This document shows positions 52,626 through 61,853 of a stretch of DNA of 64,000 nucleotides, piece by piece (position 1 is the stretch's first letter; the number at the start of each line of letters is the position of its first letter). The notes under the pieces are model-generated. The model was not told the DNA's origin. It was given only the letters and a program-made list of their open reading frames with translations, and ran no database searches. The position numbers were made by a program, and so were the translations under genes. The stretch comes from Thalassospira sp. MCCC 1A01148 (GTDB lineage Bacteria > Pseudomonadota > Alphaproteobacteria > Rhodospirillales > Thalassospiraceae), in assembly GCF_001613795.1 (NCBI RefSeq), contig NZ_LPVZ01000002.1, positions 1-64,000 on the forward strand, written 5' to 3'.

Positions 52626-52649
52626 GTATCTACGGAAAGGTTGAGACCC

Positions 52650-53477
52650 ATGATCCGGCTCTCGAACGTCCAGAAAACATATGCAGCCCGGCGTGGCAGC
52701 GACGAACATATCGCGCTTCGTGGCATCAATCTTGATATTGCTGCTGGCGAAATTGTTGGTGTCATTGGCCGCTCGGGTGCAGGCAAATCAACCCTGATTC
52801 GCTGCATCAATCTGCTCGAAACCCCGACATCCGGGACCGTCACGGTGGATGGCACCAATGTCACCACGCTGTCGAAGCGCGACTTGCCGCTGTTTCGTCG
52901 TCAGCTCGGTATGGTGTTCCAGCATTTCAATCTTCTCTCCTCGCGCACGGTGTTTGACAATATCGCGCTGCCGCTTGAACTGGCTGGCGCCACCAAGGCC
53001 GATATCGCCAAGGCGGTTGACCCGCTGTTGCCGCTCGTCGGGCTTGAAGAAAAGCGTGATCGCTATCCGGCCGAACTGTCGGGCGGTCAGAAACAGCGTG
53101 TCGGCATTGCGCGCGCACTGTCATCCAACCCCAAGGTTCTACTGTGTGACGAGGTAACATCCGCCCTTGATCCGGAAACCACCCGCCAGATCCTGACGCT
53201 GCTGAAAGACATCAACAAACGCCTTGGTCTGACCATGGTCGTCATCACCCATGAAATGGCGGTGGTGAAGGCACTCTGTGACCGTGTGGCTGTCATGGAT
53301 GGCGGCGTGATCGTCGAAGAGGGCGCGGTTGAGGGCATCTTTGCCGATCCGAAACACGCCACGACACAGTCGCTTCTGGCTGATGAGTTCATGGATTTCC
53401 GCGCCGGGTCCGATGCGAACAATCCCGCAAACAATACCGGTGCCGCAACGACGGCCACAGCCGGGCAGGAGGGCTAA
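52650..53477 (+). CDS. metN: Methionine ABC transporter ATP-binding protein
   Basis: MetN powers import of D/L-methionine. The 275-residue product has Walker [10 protein letters not shown] near residue 42, the Q-loop [20 protein letters not shown] (typical of MetN), signature [15 protein letters not shown], Walker [17 protein letters not shown] and the H-loop [13 protein letters not shown]. The C-terminal ACT-like sensor domain of E. coli MetN is missing; the tail ends in an Ala/Asn/Thr-rich stretch. The ATG at 52650 has GGAAAGG 9 bases before it; a TTG at 52641 is in frame. Confidence 0.93.
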   Translation: MIRLSNVQKTYAARRGSDEHIALRGINLDIAAGEIVGVIGRSGAGKSTLIRCINLLETPTSGTVTVDGTNVTTLSKRDLPLFRRQLGMVFQHFNLLSSRTVFDNIALPLELAGATKADIAKAVDPLLPLVGLEEKRDRYPAELSGGQKQRVGIARALSSNPKVLLCDEVTSALDPETTRQILTLLKDINKRLGLTMVVITHEMAVVKALCDRVAVMDGGVIVEEGAVEGIFADPKHATTQSLLADEFMDFRAGSDANNPANNTGAATTATAGQEG

Positions 53478-53480
53478 GTC

Positions 53481-54140
53481 ATGTTTTCAACCCTTGCACC
53501 CATTCTGCTTCAGGCGACCTGGGAAACCATTTACATGGTCGCAGTATCGCTGTCGATTGCGACGCTGTTTGGCCTGCCGCTTGGTGTATTGCTCGCGACC
53601 TCTGGCCGGGGCGAGCTGTTTGAGGCGCTCTGGTTCCAGCGCGTCTTTGGCCCGCTGGTCAATGCAACCCGCTCGGTGCCGTTCATCATTCTGGCGGTTG
53701 CCATCATTCCCTTTACCCGTTTCGTTGTCGGGACCTCGATTGGCACGTCTGCGGCGATCGTGCCACTGACGGTGGCGGCCATTCCGTTCATTGCGCGCAT
53801 CATCGAAGGTGCGATGCGCGAAGTGGATGGTGGTTTGATCGAAGCCGCCCAGGCCATGGGCGCGCGTCCGGTACAGGTCGTGACCAAGGTGCTGTTGCCC
53901 GAAGCCTTGCCGGGCATCATTCACGGTCTGACCCTGACCGCGGTGACCCTGATTGGCTATTCCGCGATGGTCGGTGCCGTCGGGGCCGGTGGGCTTGGTG
54001 ATCTTGGCATTCGCTATGGCTATCAGCGTTTCCGCCCGGATGTCATGGCGGCGGTTGTCATCACCCTGATTGTCGTGGTGCAGGCGGTGCAAAGCTTTGG
54101 CGACTATCTGGCGCGCAAGGCCGACAAACGGAATATCTGA
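53481..54140 (+). CDS. metI: Methionine ABC transporter permease
   Basis: The membrane subunit of the methionine importer. The 219-residue product has five membrane helices and the family stretch NATRSVPFIILAVAIIPFTRFVVGTSIGT. The EAA-type loop follows: REVDGGLIEAAQAMGARPVQVVTKVLLPEALPGI. GYSAMVGAVGAGGLGDLGIRYGYQRF near the end is nearly invariant in MetI. It starts three bases after metN, so the two are tightly coupled. Confidence 0.95.
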   Translation: MFSTLAPILLQATWETIYMVAVSLSIATLFGLPLGVLLATSGRGELFEALWFQRVFGPLVNATRSVPFIILAVAIIPFTRFVVGTSIGTSAAIVPLTVAAIPFIARIIEGAMREVDGGLIEAAQAMGARPVQVVTKVLLPEALPGIIHGLTLTAVTLIGYSAMVGAVGAGGLGDLGIRYGYQRFRPDVMAAVVITLIVVVQAVQSFGDYLARKADKRNI

Positions 54141-54228
54141 GCATCTCGTCAAACGAAATTCGAATGTGAGGATTGCTCACATTCATCAAATTCCCGCACA
54201 AACCCAAAAGAAAACAAGGAGTTTTACA

Positions 54229-55029
54229 ATGCGGTTTTTCCTTAAACTGACGGCGGCTGCCGTTCTGGCATCGGCACTCACCGGTCAGGCACTGGCCAAT
54301 GACGCGGTCAAGATCGGCGTCACCCCGGGTGCGCATGAAGAAGTCATGGAAGAAGTCGTCAAGGTCGCAGCCACCAAGGGCCTGGATATCGAACTGGTCA
54401 GCTTCTCGGACTATGTCATTCCCAACCAGGCGCTTGATGATGGTGATCTGGATGCCAACAGCTTCCAGCACGTTCCGTATCTTGATAACCAGATCAAGGA
54501 CCGTGGGTATGAGCTGTCGGTGGTGGGATATAACATCCTGACCCCGATGGGCATTTATTCCAACAAGATCAAAAGCCTGGACGAGCTGCCCGAAGGTGCC
54601 GAAGTCGGCATTCCGAACGATCCGACCAATGGCGGTCGTGCGTTGCTCGTGCTGCAGTCCCATGGCCTGATCAAGGTTGATCCGGCGGTTGGCCTGGTGG
54701 TCAGCCCGCTTGATATCATTGAAAACCCCAAGAATATCAGCTTTATCGAGCTTGACGCCGCCCAGCTGCCGCGCTCGCTTGATGATCTGGATGCATCGGC
54801 GATCAACACCAACTACGCGCTCGAAGCCGGTCTGAACCCGATCAAGGATTCGATTGCAATCGAAGGCAATGACAGCCCGTATGCCAACGTGATTGTCACC
54901 CAGACATCGCGCAAGGACGAGCCGTGGGTCAAGACGCTGGTTGAAGCCTATCACGATGATACGGTCCGCAAATTCATCGAAACCAAGTATGAAGGATCGG
55001 TCCTGCCGGTATTCAAACTTCCTGAATAA
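54229..55029 (+). CDS. metQ: Methionine-binding protein of the ABC transporter
   Basis: The periplasmic binding protein of the importer. The 266-residue product has a Sec signal (MRFFLKLTAAAVLASALTGQALAND) with no lipobox cysteine, so it is soluble rather than a lipoprotein as in E. coli. Family sequence includes VKIGVTPGAHEEVMEEV, DGDLDANSFQHVPYLDNQIK and VGIPNDPTNGGRALLVLQ. AAGGAG lies before the ATG; the longer frame from 54070 overlaps metI and is rejected. A strong terminator closes the operon. Confidence 0.95.
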   Translation: MRFFLKLTAAAVLASALTGQALANDAVKIGVTPGAHEEVMEEVVKVAATKGLDIELVSFSDYVIPNQALDDGDLDANSFQHVPYLDNQIKDRGYELSVVGYNILTPMGIYSNKIKSLDELPEGAEVGIPNDPTNGGRALLVLQSHGLIKVDPAVGLVVSPLDIIENPKNISFIELDAAQLPRSLDDLDASAINTNYALEAGLNPIKDSIAIEGNDSPYANVIVTQTSRKDEPWVKTLVEAYHDDTVRKFIETKYEGSVLPVFKLPE

Positions 55030-55057
55030 TCAAGCCGATTATTCAATTCTATTTAAT

Positions 55058-55092
55058 AATCCCGCAGGGCAATCCACCCTGCGGGATTTTTT
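55058..55092 (+). terminator. Terminator of the metNIQ operon
   Basis: AATCCCGCAGGG pairs with CCCTGCGGGATT over 12 bp around a 7-base loop, followed by TTTT. Confidence 0.92.
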
Positions 55093-55467
55093 GTGTCCGG
55101 ACCAAATCCGGCCGCCAGATCAATCCTCATACGATTTGATTGCATGTGCGCCCGACCGTGACGCCTGTCGCCCGAAACAATGTCACGAAGAACGGTAAAA
55201 TACCCTTTTGCCTGAAATGTTTGTATCATGCCATTTGCGATAAAAACGGGCTCGTAAAGTCGCGTGACAATGCACATATTAGATTGATTCCAAACATGAT
55301 GGCGGCGTCGGATTACCATGCGCAGGTCACCATCTGAATTAAGACGGGGTCGCGGGGATTCCATCTTGCGTTTTCGACGGGCTGTATTGCAGGCCGACAA
55401 CACCGGGTTAAGAGGTGAGGTGCGAGGCCAGAAAGGCGCATCACCCCTGTGAGAGGTTTGACTAACG
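55093..55467. other. Gene-free region upstream of the diguanylate cyclase gene
   Basis: Between the metQ terminator and the GGDEF gene there are about 375 bases with no convincing gene. A 65-codon frame at 55140-55337 lacks a ribosome site. An AT-rich patch at about 55190-55300 (TAAAATACCC, ACATATTAGATTG) is the likeliest promoter zone. No strong inverted repeats were seen. Confidence 0.45.
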
Positions 55468-57429
55468 ATGATCAAGTTCGGGCATATCAAGTCGTTTCTG
55501 GTCTGCTTTGCACCGCTTAGCGCGATATTTCTGGCAATTGTCAGCTTCCTGGCCTGGGATGTAAGCACGGAACGCGAAAGAACGATTGCCAGCGACCAGC
55601 GTTTCGCACTGGAACAGTCGATTTCGATCCTGCGTGAACGTCTTGAAGTGGTGGTTTCCGATCTTTTGATCCTTTCGGAAAGTCGCCAGCTTGAAGCCGT
55701 AATCGAAGGGCGGGTCCCCAAAGAGGAACTGGCCGAGGAATATGCTGTTTTCTCCCAGAGGCGCGGTGTCTATGACCAGGTCCGCTTTCTGGACAATGAC
55801 GGCATGGAAATCATCCGCGTCAATTATGGTGGCGGTATTCCCTATGCCGTGCCGGGCCGTGATCTTCAGGACAAGTCAAGCCGCCCCTATTTTCAGTTTG
55901 CCAACAATGCGCCGCGCGGGACGATTTATGTCTCGCGGATTGAACTGAACGAAGAGTTTGGCGAAATCGAAAGGCCGATCAAGCCGGTTGTGCGGTTATC
56001 TGCGCCTGTTTTTGACAGGTACGGGCAACGTCAGGGGGTTGTCGTCCTCAACCTGCGGGCCGGTCCGATCCTTGACGAGATGACCGCAGAATTGTCCGGT
56101 GATGGTGCGCAGGGCTTTGTGCTTAACCATCACGGCCACTGGATCGAGGGCGGAGAGGCCGGTGAAAACTGGGCTCAGGAGCTGAATGGCGCAGCCGTCG
56201 GACTGGGCGACCGGTTCCCCACGGCGAGGGAGAACATGCGCCAGGGATATGAAAGCTTTACCACCGATGACGGGTTCTATTCGGTGCGGCGCCTTGATGT
56301 TTCGTCGCTGCTGCTGGCACAGAATGCAACGCGGACCTTGTCTGTGATCATTGGCGAACCGGACAGCAAGGTTAACGACCTTAACCTGTTTGTCGGCATG
56401 CGCCTGCCCAGTGACATCTACGAAGCGATGCTGCGCCCGGACCGTGGCTTGCTGATTTCGGTATCTGCGGCCTTCTTTGTCTTGATCGCGATCGGCAGCG
56501 GTGCCTATGCCTGGACCCGCCAACGCCAGATCGTTGCCAGTTTCGATGCCCGCCTGTCCGAGCAGGTTCTCCGCGCGTCAAAAAACAGTGTTGTTGTCAC
56601 CGATGAGAATGGCCTCATCCAGAAAGTGAATCCCGGCTTCACGGCCCTGACGGGGTATCTGCCCAACGAGGCGATTGGAAAGCCGTTATCGTTCCTGCGT
56701 GCCGAACAGGAAGAAGCCGATATTCTTGAAGATATCCTGATGGCGGCGCGCGCCAATGGAACCTGGGAAGGTGAAGTGTGCAATCGCCGGAAAGGCGGTG
56801 ACTTTTTCTATGCCAATACCGTCATCAGCGCGATCACCGATCCGGGAAACTCGGAGGTCAACTTTGTCGAGATGGGTCTGGATATCTCGCGGCATATGGA
56901 AAATGCCCAGGAACTCTGGCGTCAGGCCAATCATGATGCCCTGACCGGGCTTCCCAACCGGTTGCTGTTTGAGGACCGGCTGGAAGTCGCCTGTGGTCAC
57001 GCGGAAAATGATGGCTATTCAGTTGCGCTGCTTTATATCGACCTTGATGGTTTCAAACCGATCAATGACCGCTATGGGCATGAAATCGGCGATCAGGTCC
57101 TGCGCAAGGTTGGCGAGCGGATCAAAGCCACGGTCCGTCAGGGCGATACGGTTGCGCGGCTTGGCGGAGACGAATTTGCAATCATTGTCGATGACGTCAA
57201 TGGCCGGGACGAAGCCGACTGGATATCACAGAAGGTCGCGGGCTCTGTCCAGCGACCGATGGAATTTGGATCGCTGAGTGTCGAGGTCGGGGCCAGCATC
57301 GGGATTGCCGTGTTCCCGCATGACAGCCGGGAGGTAACGGCACTTCTCAGTCTGGCCGATGAAAAGATGTATCAGCAAAAACGCATTCGCAAAGCGGCAA
57401 ACAACAAACTGGTCAATGCCAGACGATAA
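55468..57429 (+). CDS. Cache-PAS-GGDEF diguanylate cyclase
   Basis: A 653-residue membrane sensor that would make cyclic di-GMP. Two membrane helices (residues 8-30 and 328-349) flank a periplasmic Cache-like sensor (about 31-327, with FLDNDGMEIIRVNY and RPYFQFANNAPRGTIYVSRI). A PAS domain follows (365-475, NPGFTALTGYLPNEAIGKPL), then GGDEF with ANHDALTGLPNRLLFEDRL and an intact active site GGDEF at 566-570. The inhibitory I-site RQGD (557-560) lies five residues before it, so product feedback is expected. No EAL domain is present. The signal is unknown. Confidence 0.93.
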   Translation: MIKFGHIKSFLVCFAPLSAIFLAIVSFLAWDVSTERERTIASDQRFALEQSISILRERLEVVVSDLLILSESRQLEAVIEGRVPKEELAEEYAVFSQRRGVYDQVRFLDNDGMEIIRVNYGGGIPYAVPGRDLQDKSSRPYFQFANNAPRGTIYVSRIELNEEFGEIERPIKPVVRLSAPVFDRYGQRQGVVVLNLRAGPILDEMTAELSGDGAQGFVLNHHGHWIEGGEAGENWAQELNGAAVGLGDRFPTARENMRQGYESFTTDDGFYSVRRLDVSSLLLAQNATRTLSVIIGEPDSKVNDLNLFVGMRLPSDIYEAMLRPDRGLLISVSAAFFVLIAIGSGAYAWTRQRQIVASFDARLSEQVLRASKNSVVVTDENGLIQKVNPGFTALTGYLPNEAIGKPLSFLRAEQEEADILEDILMAARANGTWEGEVCNRRKGGDFFYANTVISAITDPGNSEVNFVEMGLDISRHMENAQELWRQANHDALTGLPNRLLFEDRLEVACGHAENDGYSVALLYIDLDGFKPINDRYGHEIGDQVLRKVGERIKATVRQGDTVARLGGDEFAIIVDDVNGRDEADWISQKVAGSVQRPMEFGSLSVEVGASIGIAVFPHDSREVTALLSLADEKMYQQKRIRKAANNKLVNARR

Positions 57430-57562
57430 GCGGCTTCGGGGCATTCACGCTGTCGGTTACAGGCGCACGCAGGCGGATTGCATAACGTTATGCCTTGCCT
57501 GTGCCGCGTTTTGTGCCAATTTCATGACGAATGAAATGTCATCGGAACAGGTATTAAACGTG

Positions 57563-57985
57563 ATGCAGATCGGAGAACTTTCAAAGGCCACTGGTGTCAG
57601 CGTCAGGTCGCTGCGCCACTATGACAAACAGGGCCTTTTGGCGTCGCGGCGCGCGCAAAACGGCTATCGGGTGTTTCATGCCGATAGCGTGTCGCGGGTC
57701 GAGTATATCCAGCTTTTCCTGAGCTGCGGGTTCGGAACGCGCGAGATCGCCCGCTTCCTGCCCTGTTATGTCGAACAGGCCGATTTCAGTCAGCACACCT
57801 GTACGGCGGGATATGAACAGCATCTTGAAAAGATGTCGGAACTTGATGACCTGATTGCTGTTTTGAATGAACGGCGCGATCGCCTGCGGCATGTCATCGC
57901 CAATTTCGGCGAGACAAAATACGCAAACCTGCGTTCCGTTCCACCGGCCAAGCAGGCTGAAAACCGGCCCGGAAAAGCAGCATGA
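57563..57985 (+). CDS. MerR-family transcriptional regulator
   Basis: A 140-residue regulator. The winged helix-turn-helix reads MQIGELSKATGVSVRSLRHYDKQGLLASRRAQNGYRVF (residues 1-38), followed by the dimer helix VEYIQLFLSCGFGTREIARFL. A C-terminal part has two cysteines (FLPCYVEQ and HTCTAGYEQHLE) that could be a sensing site. Upstream starts exist (ATG 57524, GTG 57560), but the domain begins at 57563. It is followed after 89 bases by an SDR gene with a MerR-type operator between, so that gene is the likely target. Confidence 0.9.
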   Translation: MQIGELSKATGVSVRSLRHYDKQGLLASRRAQNGYRVFHADSVSRVEYIQLFLSCGFGTREIARFLPCYVEQADFSQHTCTAGYEQHLEKMSELDDLIAVLNERRDRLRHVIANFGETKYANLRSVPPAKQAENRPGKAA

Positions 57986-58007
57986 CGATACCCGTCTGAA
58001 ATCACGC

Positions 58008-58040
58008 TTGACCCTGACACTAGTGTCAGCGCGCCAGACT
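58008..58040 (+). promoter_or_regulatory. MerR-type operator/promoter of the SDR gene
   Basis: A -35-like TTGACC (58008-58013) runs directly into a perfect 16-bp palindrome CTGACACTAGTGTCAG (58014-58029). A weak -10 candidate (CAGACT, 58035-58040) gives a spacer of 21 bases; 19-20 would fit with other hexamers. The dyad between -35 and -10 is the standard arrangement for MerR activators. Confidence 0.7.
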
Positions 58041-58074
58041 CCGACAGTTTCAATTTTGCAAAAAAGGAACTGTC

Positions 58075-58827
58075 ATGAACAGATTTGCAGACAAGGTTTT
58101 CATTGTGACCGGTGCCGGGGCCGGGATCGGATTGGCCAGCGCGCGCCTGCTGGCCGAGAACGGGGCAAAGGTACTGATTACCGGTCGCCGCGAAGGGCCA
58201 TTGCGCGCCGCCGAACAGGACACAAGCGGTATTGCGGCACTTGTGGTAGATGCGACCGACCCCGATGCGGCGGAACGTACCGTCGGCGAGGCAATGTCGC
58301 GCTGGGGACGGATCGACGGGCTGGTCAACAATGCCGGTGGCGGTGTGATACAGCCGCTTGAGGCCGCTACCGAGGCCGCGATTTCAGACCTTTTCAAAAT
58401 CAATGTCGGGGCACCGACGCTGCTGGCTTCGGCGGCCCTGCCACATCTGGCAGACAGCCAGGGCACAATTGTCAATCTGTCGAGCACGTTTGGCAGCAAG
58501 GCAGGCGCACATCTTGGCCTTTACGGGGCCAGCAAAGCGGCCATCGAACATTTGACGCGCTGCTGGGCGCTTGAGCTGGCACCGCGAAACATTCGCGTCA
58601 ATGCAATCGCGCCGGGCCCGGTTGAAACCGCGTTCCTGCGCGAACGCATGTTGCTGTCCCCCGAGCAAGAGGCCGCCGTGAAACAGCAGGAAACCGAGAT
58701 GATCCCGCTTGGGCGGCGCGGTGTGCCCGACGATATTGCCCGATCGGTTGTCCATCTGCTTGATCCCGCAAATGACTGGATCACCGGGCAGGTGATCGGC
58801 GTCGATGGCGGGCTTGTGATCCGCTAA
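58075..58827 (+). CDS. Short-chain dehydrogenase/reductase
   Basis: A 250-residue classical SDR oxidoreductase. The cofactor loop is TGAGAGIG (12-19), NNAG is at 85-88, and the catalytic residues are S137, Y150 and K154 (YGASK). TGRR at 36-39 after beta-2 favours NADP(H). The C-terminal motif WITGQVIGVDGGLVIR is typical. AAAGGAA precedes the ATG. It is likely controlled by the MerR regulator upstream. The substrate is unknown. Confidence 0.93.
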   Translation: MNRFADKVFIVTGAGAGIGLASARLLAENGAKVLITGRREGPLRAAEQDTSGIAALVVDATDPDAAERTVGEAMSRWGRIDGLVNNAGGGVIQPLEAATEAAISDLFKINVGAPTLLASAALPHLADSQGTIVNLSSTFGSKAGAHLGLYGASKAAIEHLTRCWALELAPRNIRVNAIAPGPVETAFLRERMLLSPEQEAAVKQQETEMIPLGRRGVPDDIARSVVHLLDPANDWITGQVIGVDGGLVIR

Positions 58828-58855
58828 AGGCAGTACGCAACGGAGTGCAATAATA

Positions 58856-58890
58856 CAGGCCCGCAATCATGTATTGCGGGCCTGTTCTCT
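58856..58890 (+). terminator. Terminator between convergent SDR and DUF2339 genes
   Basis: CAGGCCCGCAAT pairs with ATTGCGGGCCTG as a 12-bp perfect stem around CATGT, followed by TTCT. The T-run is weak on the plus strand and the flank on the other side is AT-rich (TAATA). Confidence 0.7.
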
Positions 58891-58918
58891 GTTCGGTTTT
58901 CAGAAAAGCATGACGTGG

Positions 58919-61681
58919 TCAGCGCTTTTTACTATCTCTACTTTTTCCTAAAATACGTTGATAGAGTAGGCCAACTGAGACAAGGACAATACCCAGTCCG
59001 ATAAATGATAGCGCTCGCCAGATCCCTTCCAGTGCTGACATGTCAAAAAGGAATGCTTTTGCTGTGGCCAAGAAGACTAAAGCTGCGGACGATATGCGGG
59101 CGTAGTAAGCCTTTCGCCAAACCCCATACGCTAGCAGGGCAACTCCAAAAGCCAACCATGCTGCAGAGTAGCTATAGAGTTCGGCATTCGTCCATTCGCG
59201 GTATATCCCGATATAGCCGGAGTGGTACAGTTGCCGAATTTCCAAAGAGACCCAGGAAAAAGCTAGGAGAATAGAGAGACTTGCTGCGCATGTTTGGTAG
59301 TAGCGTGGCAGGTCTACGTCTCTTCTTGATGCTAGAAAACCTATTAGGATCGCGGGTAGCAGGTATCCACTTAGGAGGAGGTTGAAGAAAATGTTTTCTC
59401 CGATGAACTCGTCTGTGAAAACGGGGTTGTATACCAGCAGGTTAAGTATGCCGATCATCGCAAAGCTCAGGACGCGAAGTCCGAGCACGCATTTCCCGAT
59501 TACTGGGCTTGCATTTGCTCGGCCCAGCCTTTGAAACCCGAATGACGCCGCAAGTGCAAGTAGCGAATGGAGGCTCCATTCCATCAAGGTGTTCGGTGGG
59601 CTGTAAAACAGACCGTTGTTCGTGGCATGATGTAGCAGAACCGCGCCAGTTGCGAGAGATGTTGCAATCGCGAGCGCCTCAAACGCCAGTGTTTGTCGTC
59701 TGATTCGTGGTTTTGTTTCCTCTGATGCTGCATGGAAAACCGAGCGCAGCTTGAATACACACCACCAGAATATTAGTGCTGGTCCGCCATAGCCCCAGAG
59801 CAATTCATTGAACAATGGTGTCGTCGAGAGCTCGTTGGTTGGTACAATGGTTGGGGTCCAAGCGATTGACAGTAAGACCAGTCCCGCCAAGGCGAGGGCA
59901 CAGGTTCCCAAGCTTGGCAATGGCCATCGGCCGCTTACCCAAATGGTGGAGGCACAGAGGGCCGACAGTGCAAGTTGCATCCAGCCATCCCCGAGGAGAA
60001 TAATTATTGCTGTCGCAATCAAGCCGATCGTTGCGATGGTGTAGGTCGCAAGTGTCGGTTTTCGATCATAGTCCTCAGTAGTTAGGTGTCGATCGAGAAA
60101 GGCGAGAGCACAGAGATAGGCTGCAGCCATCGCAAGTGCTGTTGCGCCAAAGAATTGGCGGACCTCAAGGGCCTCACTTCGCCACAATGCAATAAAGAAG
60201 ATGCCAATAGGACCGACTACACCGCATATCGCGAGAAACCGCCGCGCGGTTGAAAGGTAAGCACCAATGAAACCGCCAAGCCCCATCAACAGACCGAGCA
60301 GCAAACCGGTAAGTATGAAGCTTCTTGTGTCTGGCAGAAGTGTAAGTTTGTCGATCGCGTCTGTGATGATTGGTTGATCAAACAACAGAGCATTAACTGG
60401 AATTCTTACATCCCAGCTCAAATACCCAACAAGTGCCAGAATTGGCGCAGCAAGTGAAACCGGCCCGATCCTTGGCCAACTATATGCAGTCGCCATAAGC
60501 AGAGCGATCACGATTAACAGTGTCGTGGTTCCGGTGACGTCGTAGTTGGATTGATGGAGAAGGTAGACGACGAGCCAACTGTTTAGCCCAACGTAGAAGG
60601 ATGTGTCCCAATTAATAGGCGCTGTCGGAACCGAGGAATTGCGATCAAAAACGCCCAAAGCAAAAGTCATGATAGAGGCAATAAGCAATGAGACATCATA
60701 TACCGCTAAAGGAGCTGCTATTTGCAGAGGTGCTGCGAACGCAACCAAGTGCCCCCAAATGAAACCTGCAATTACTGTGAGGTTTGCAAACCATAACCAC
60801 CTTCGCAGACGGGATATCCCAAAGCTGCCCAAGCTGATAGCCAGACCATAGAATGTCAAAACCCATGGTGCAGGGTCTGAGGATTCGATTAGAAATGGCA
60901 CGACATAACTGGCCAGCAGTCCTGTGGAAGCAAGGATTGGACCTTGAAGAAGCGACAAGGCCAGTGTCGCAACAGCGATAATGGCCATCAGAGTGAATGC
61001 CGTTCCCGGCCCAATTAATCCATACAGGACATGCGAGGAATATATTGCAGCAAAGGCTGTCGTTGTACCAGCAAGCGTCAGGATGCCTGGAATATAGGTG
61101 CTTTGGGCAAGGTTGCCGAGTGCTGCAAAATCTGGGCGCCGACGAAGGGTTTCTGCGGCAACAAAGAGCGACAAGGCGAAGAGGCTGGCGATTGTAACGC
61201 GCTGAACAGGTCCAAGAAGACCAGACTCAATTGAATAATGAACAAGGAAGATGCCGCCCAACACCAGAGCAATACCACCTACCCAAACAGACCACCGAGA
61301 GCCGATCTTGTCTTCAAAGCTGGTGCCGGAAGTTGTGGGAGAGGGGGAGGAAGGTTGTTCATTCGTGTCGGAAGTTAGGGCCGGTTCCTGTGTATCTTCC
61401 GAAATGGCAGATGCATCGTCGGTGGCCAACGTGGAACTATTACTCGAACCTTTGGTTTCTGCCTCTCCTTCGGATAAATCCGATGGCGCACGGGGTTCGA
61501 AATGTTCAGTCTCGTTCTCTTCGGGGATCGATGCAGACTGAACAGCTTTCAGAGCTTTTAGTTCGCGTTCCAGAACTGAAAGGCGTTTGAACAGCTTGCT
61601 GTTCTGGGCAAATGCAATAATGCCAAGAATAGCACCGATTATCATTGCCGGCCCGAGAAAGTAGGATGTCAAAAAAGACAT
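58919..61681 (-). CDS. DUF2339 large polytopic membrane protein
   Basis: A 920-residue protein. After one N-terminal membrane helix comes a coiled segment (KLFKRLSVLERELKALKAVQSA). A low-complexity acidic/serine linker follows (about residues 50-120), then a GSRWSVWVGGIALVLGGIFLVHYSIESGLLGP entry motif typical of DUF2339 and more than twenty hydrophobic stretches to the C-terminus. The family's function is unknown; envelope roles have been proposed. I chose the ATG at 61681 (GGGGA before it) over the open frame to 61744. The DNA is visibly more AT-rich than most of the window. Confidence 0.82.
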   Translation of the reverse strand: MSFLTSYFLGPAMIIGAILGIIAFAQNSKLFKRLSVLERELKALKAVQSASIPEENETEHFEPRAPSDLSEGEAETKGSSNSSTLATDDASAISEDTQEPALTSDTNEQPSSPSPTTSGTSFEDKIGSRWSVWVGGIALVLGGIFLVHYSIESGLLGPVQRVTIASLFALSLFVAAETLRRRPDFAALGNLAQSTYIPGILTLAGTTTAFAAIYSSHVLYGLIGPGTAFTLMAIIAVATLALSLLQGPILASTGLLASYVVPFLIESSDPAPWVLTFYGLAISLGSFGISRLRRWLWFANLTVIAGFIWGHLVAFAAPLQIAAPLAVYDVSLLIASIMTFALGVFDRNSSVPTAPINWDTSFYVGLNSWLVVYLLHQSNYDVTGTTTLLIVIALLMATAYSWPRIGPVSLAAPILALVGYLSWDVRIPVNALLFDQPIITDAIDKLTLLPDTRSFILTGLLLGLLMGLGGFIGAYLSTARRFLAICGVVGPIGIFFIALWRSEALEVRQFFGATALAMAAAYLCALAFLDRHLTTEDYDRKPTLATYTIATIGLIATAIIILLGDGWMQLALSALCASTIWVSGRWPLPSLGTCALALAGLVLLSIAWTPTIVPTNELSTTPLFNELLWGYGGPALIFWWCVFKLRSVFHAASEETKPRIRRQTLAFEALAIATSLATGAVLLHHATNNGLFYSPPNTLMEWSLHSLLALAASFGFQRLGRANASPVIGKCVLGLRVLSFAMIGILNLLVYNPVFTDEFIGENIFFNLLLSGYLLPAILIGFLASRRDVDLPRYYQTCAASLSILLAFSWVSLEIRQLYHSGYIGIYREWTNAELYSYSAAWLAFGVALLAYGVWRKAYYARISSAALVFLATAKAFLFDMSALEGIWRALSFIGLGIVLVSVGLLYQRILGKSRDSKKR

Positions 61682-61853
61682 AACGTCCCCATTCTGTGAT
61701 TGCGATGGTTGGACGTATGTCTGCTCAAGGCGCGCTACAGCCAACCTGTTGATCTAGCTCGAGTATCGATGCGATCTTAGGTTGAGGACTTTAGTTTGGT
61801 TTCTTTTTTCGCGCAATATAAAGGGATTGGGGAGAGTTTCGCCAACGTGGCTT

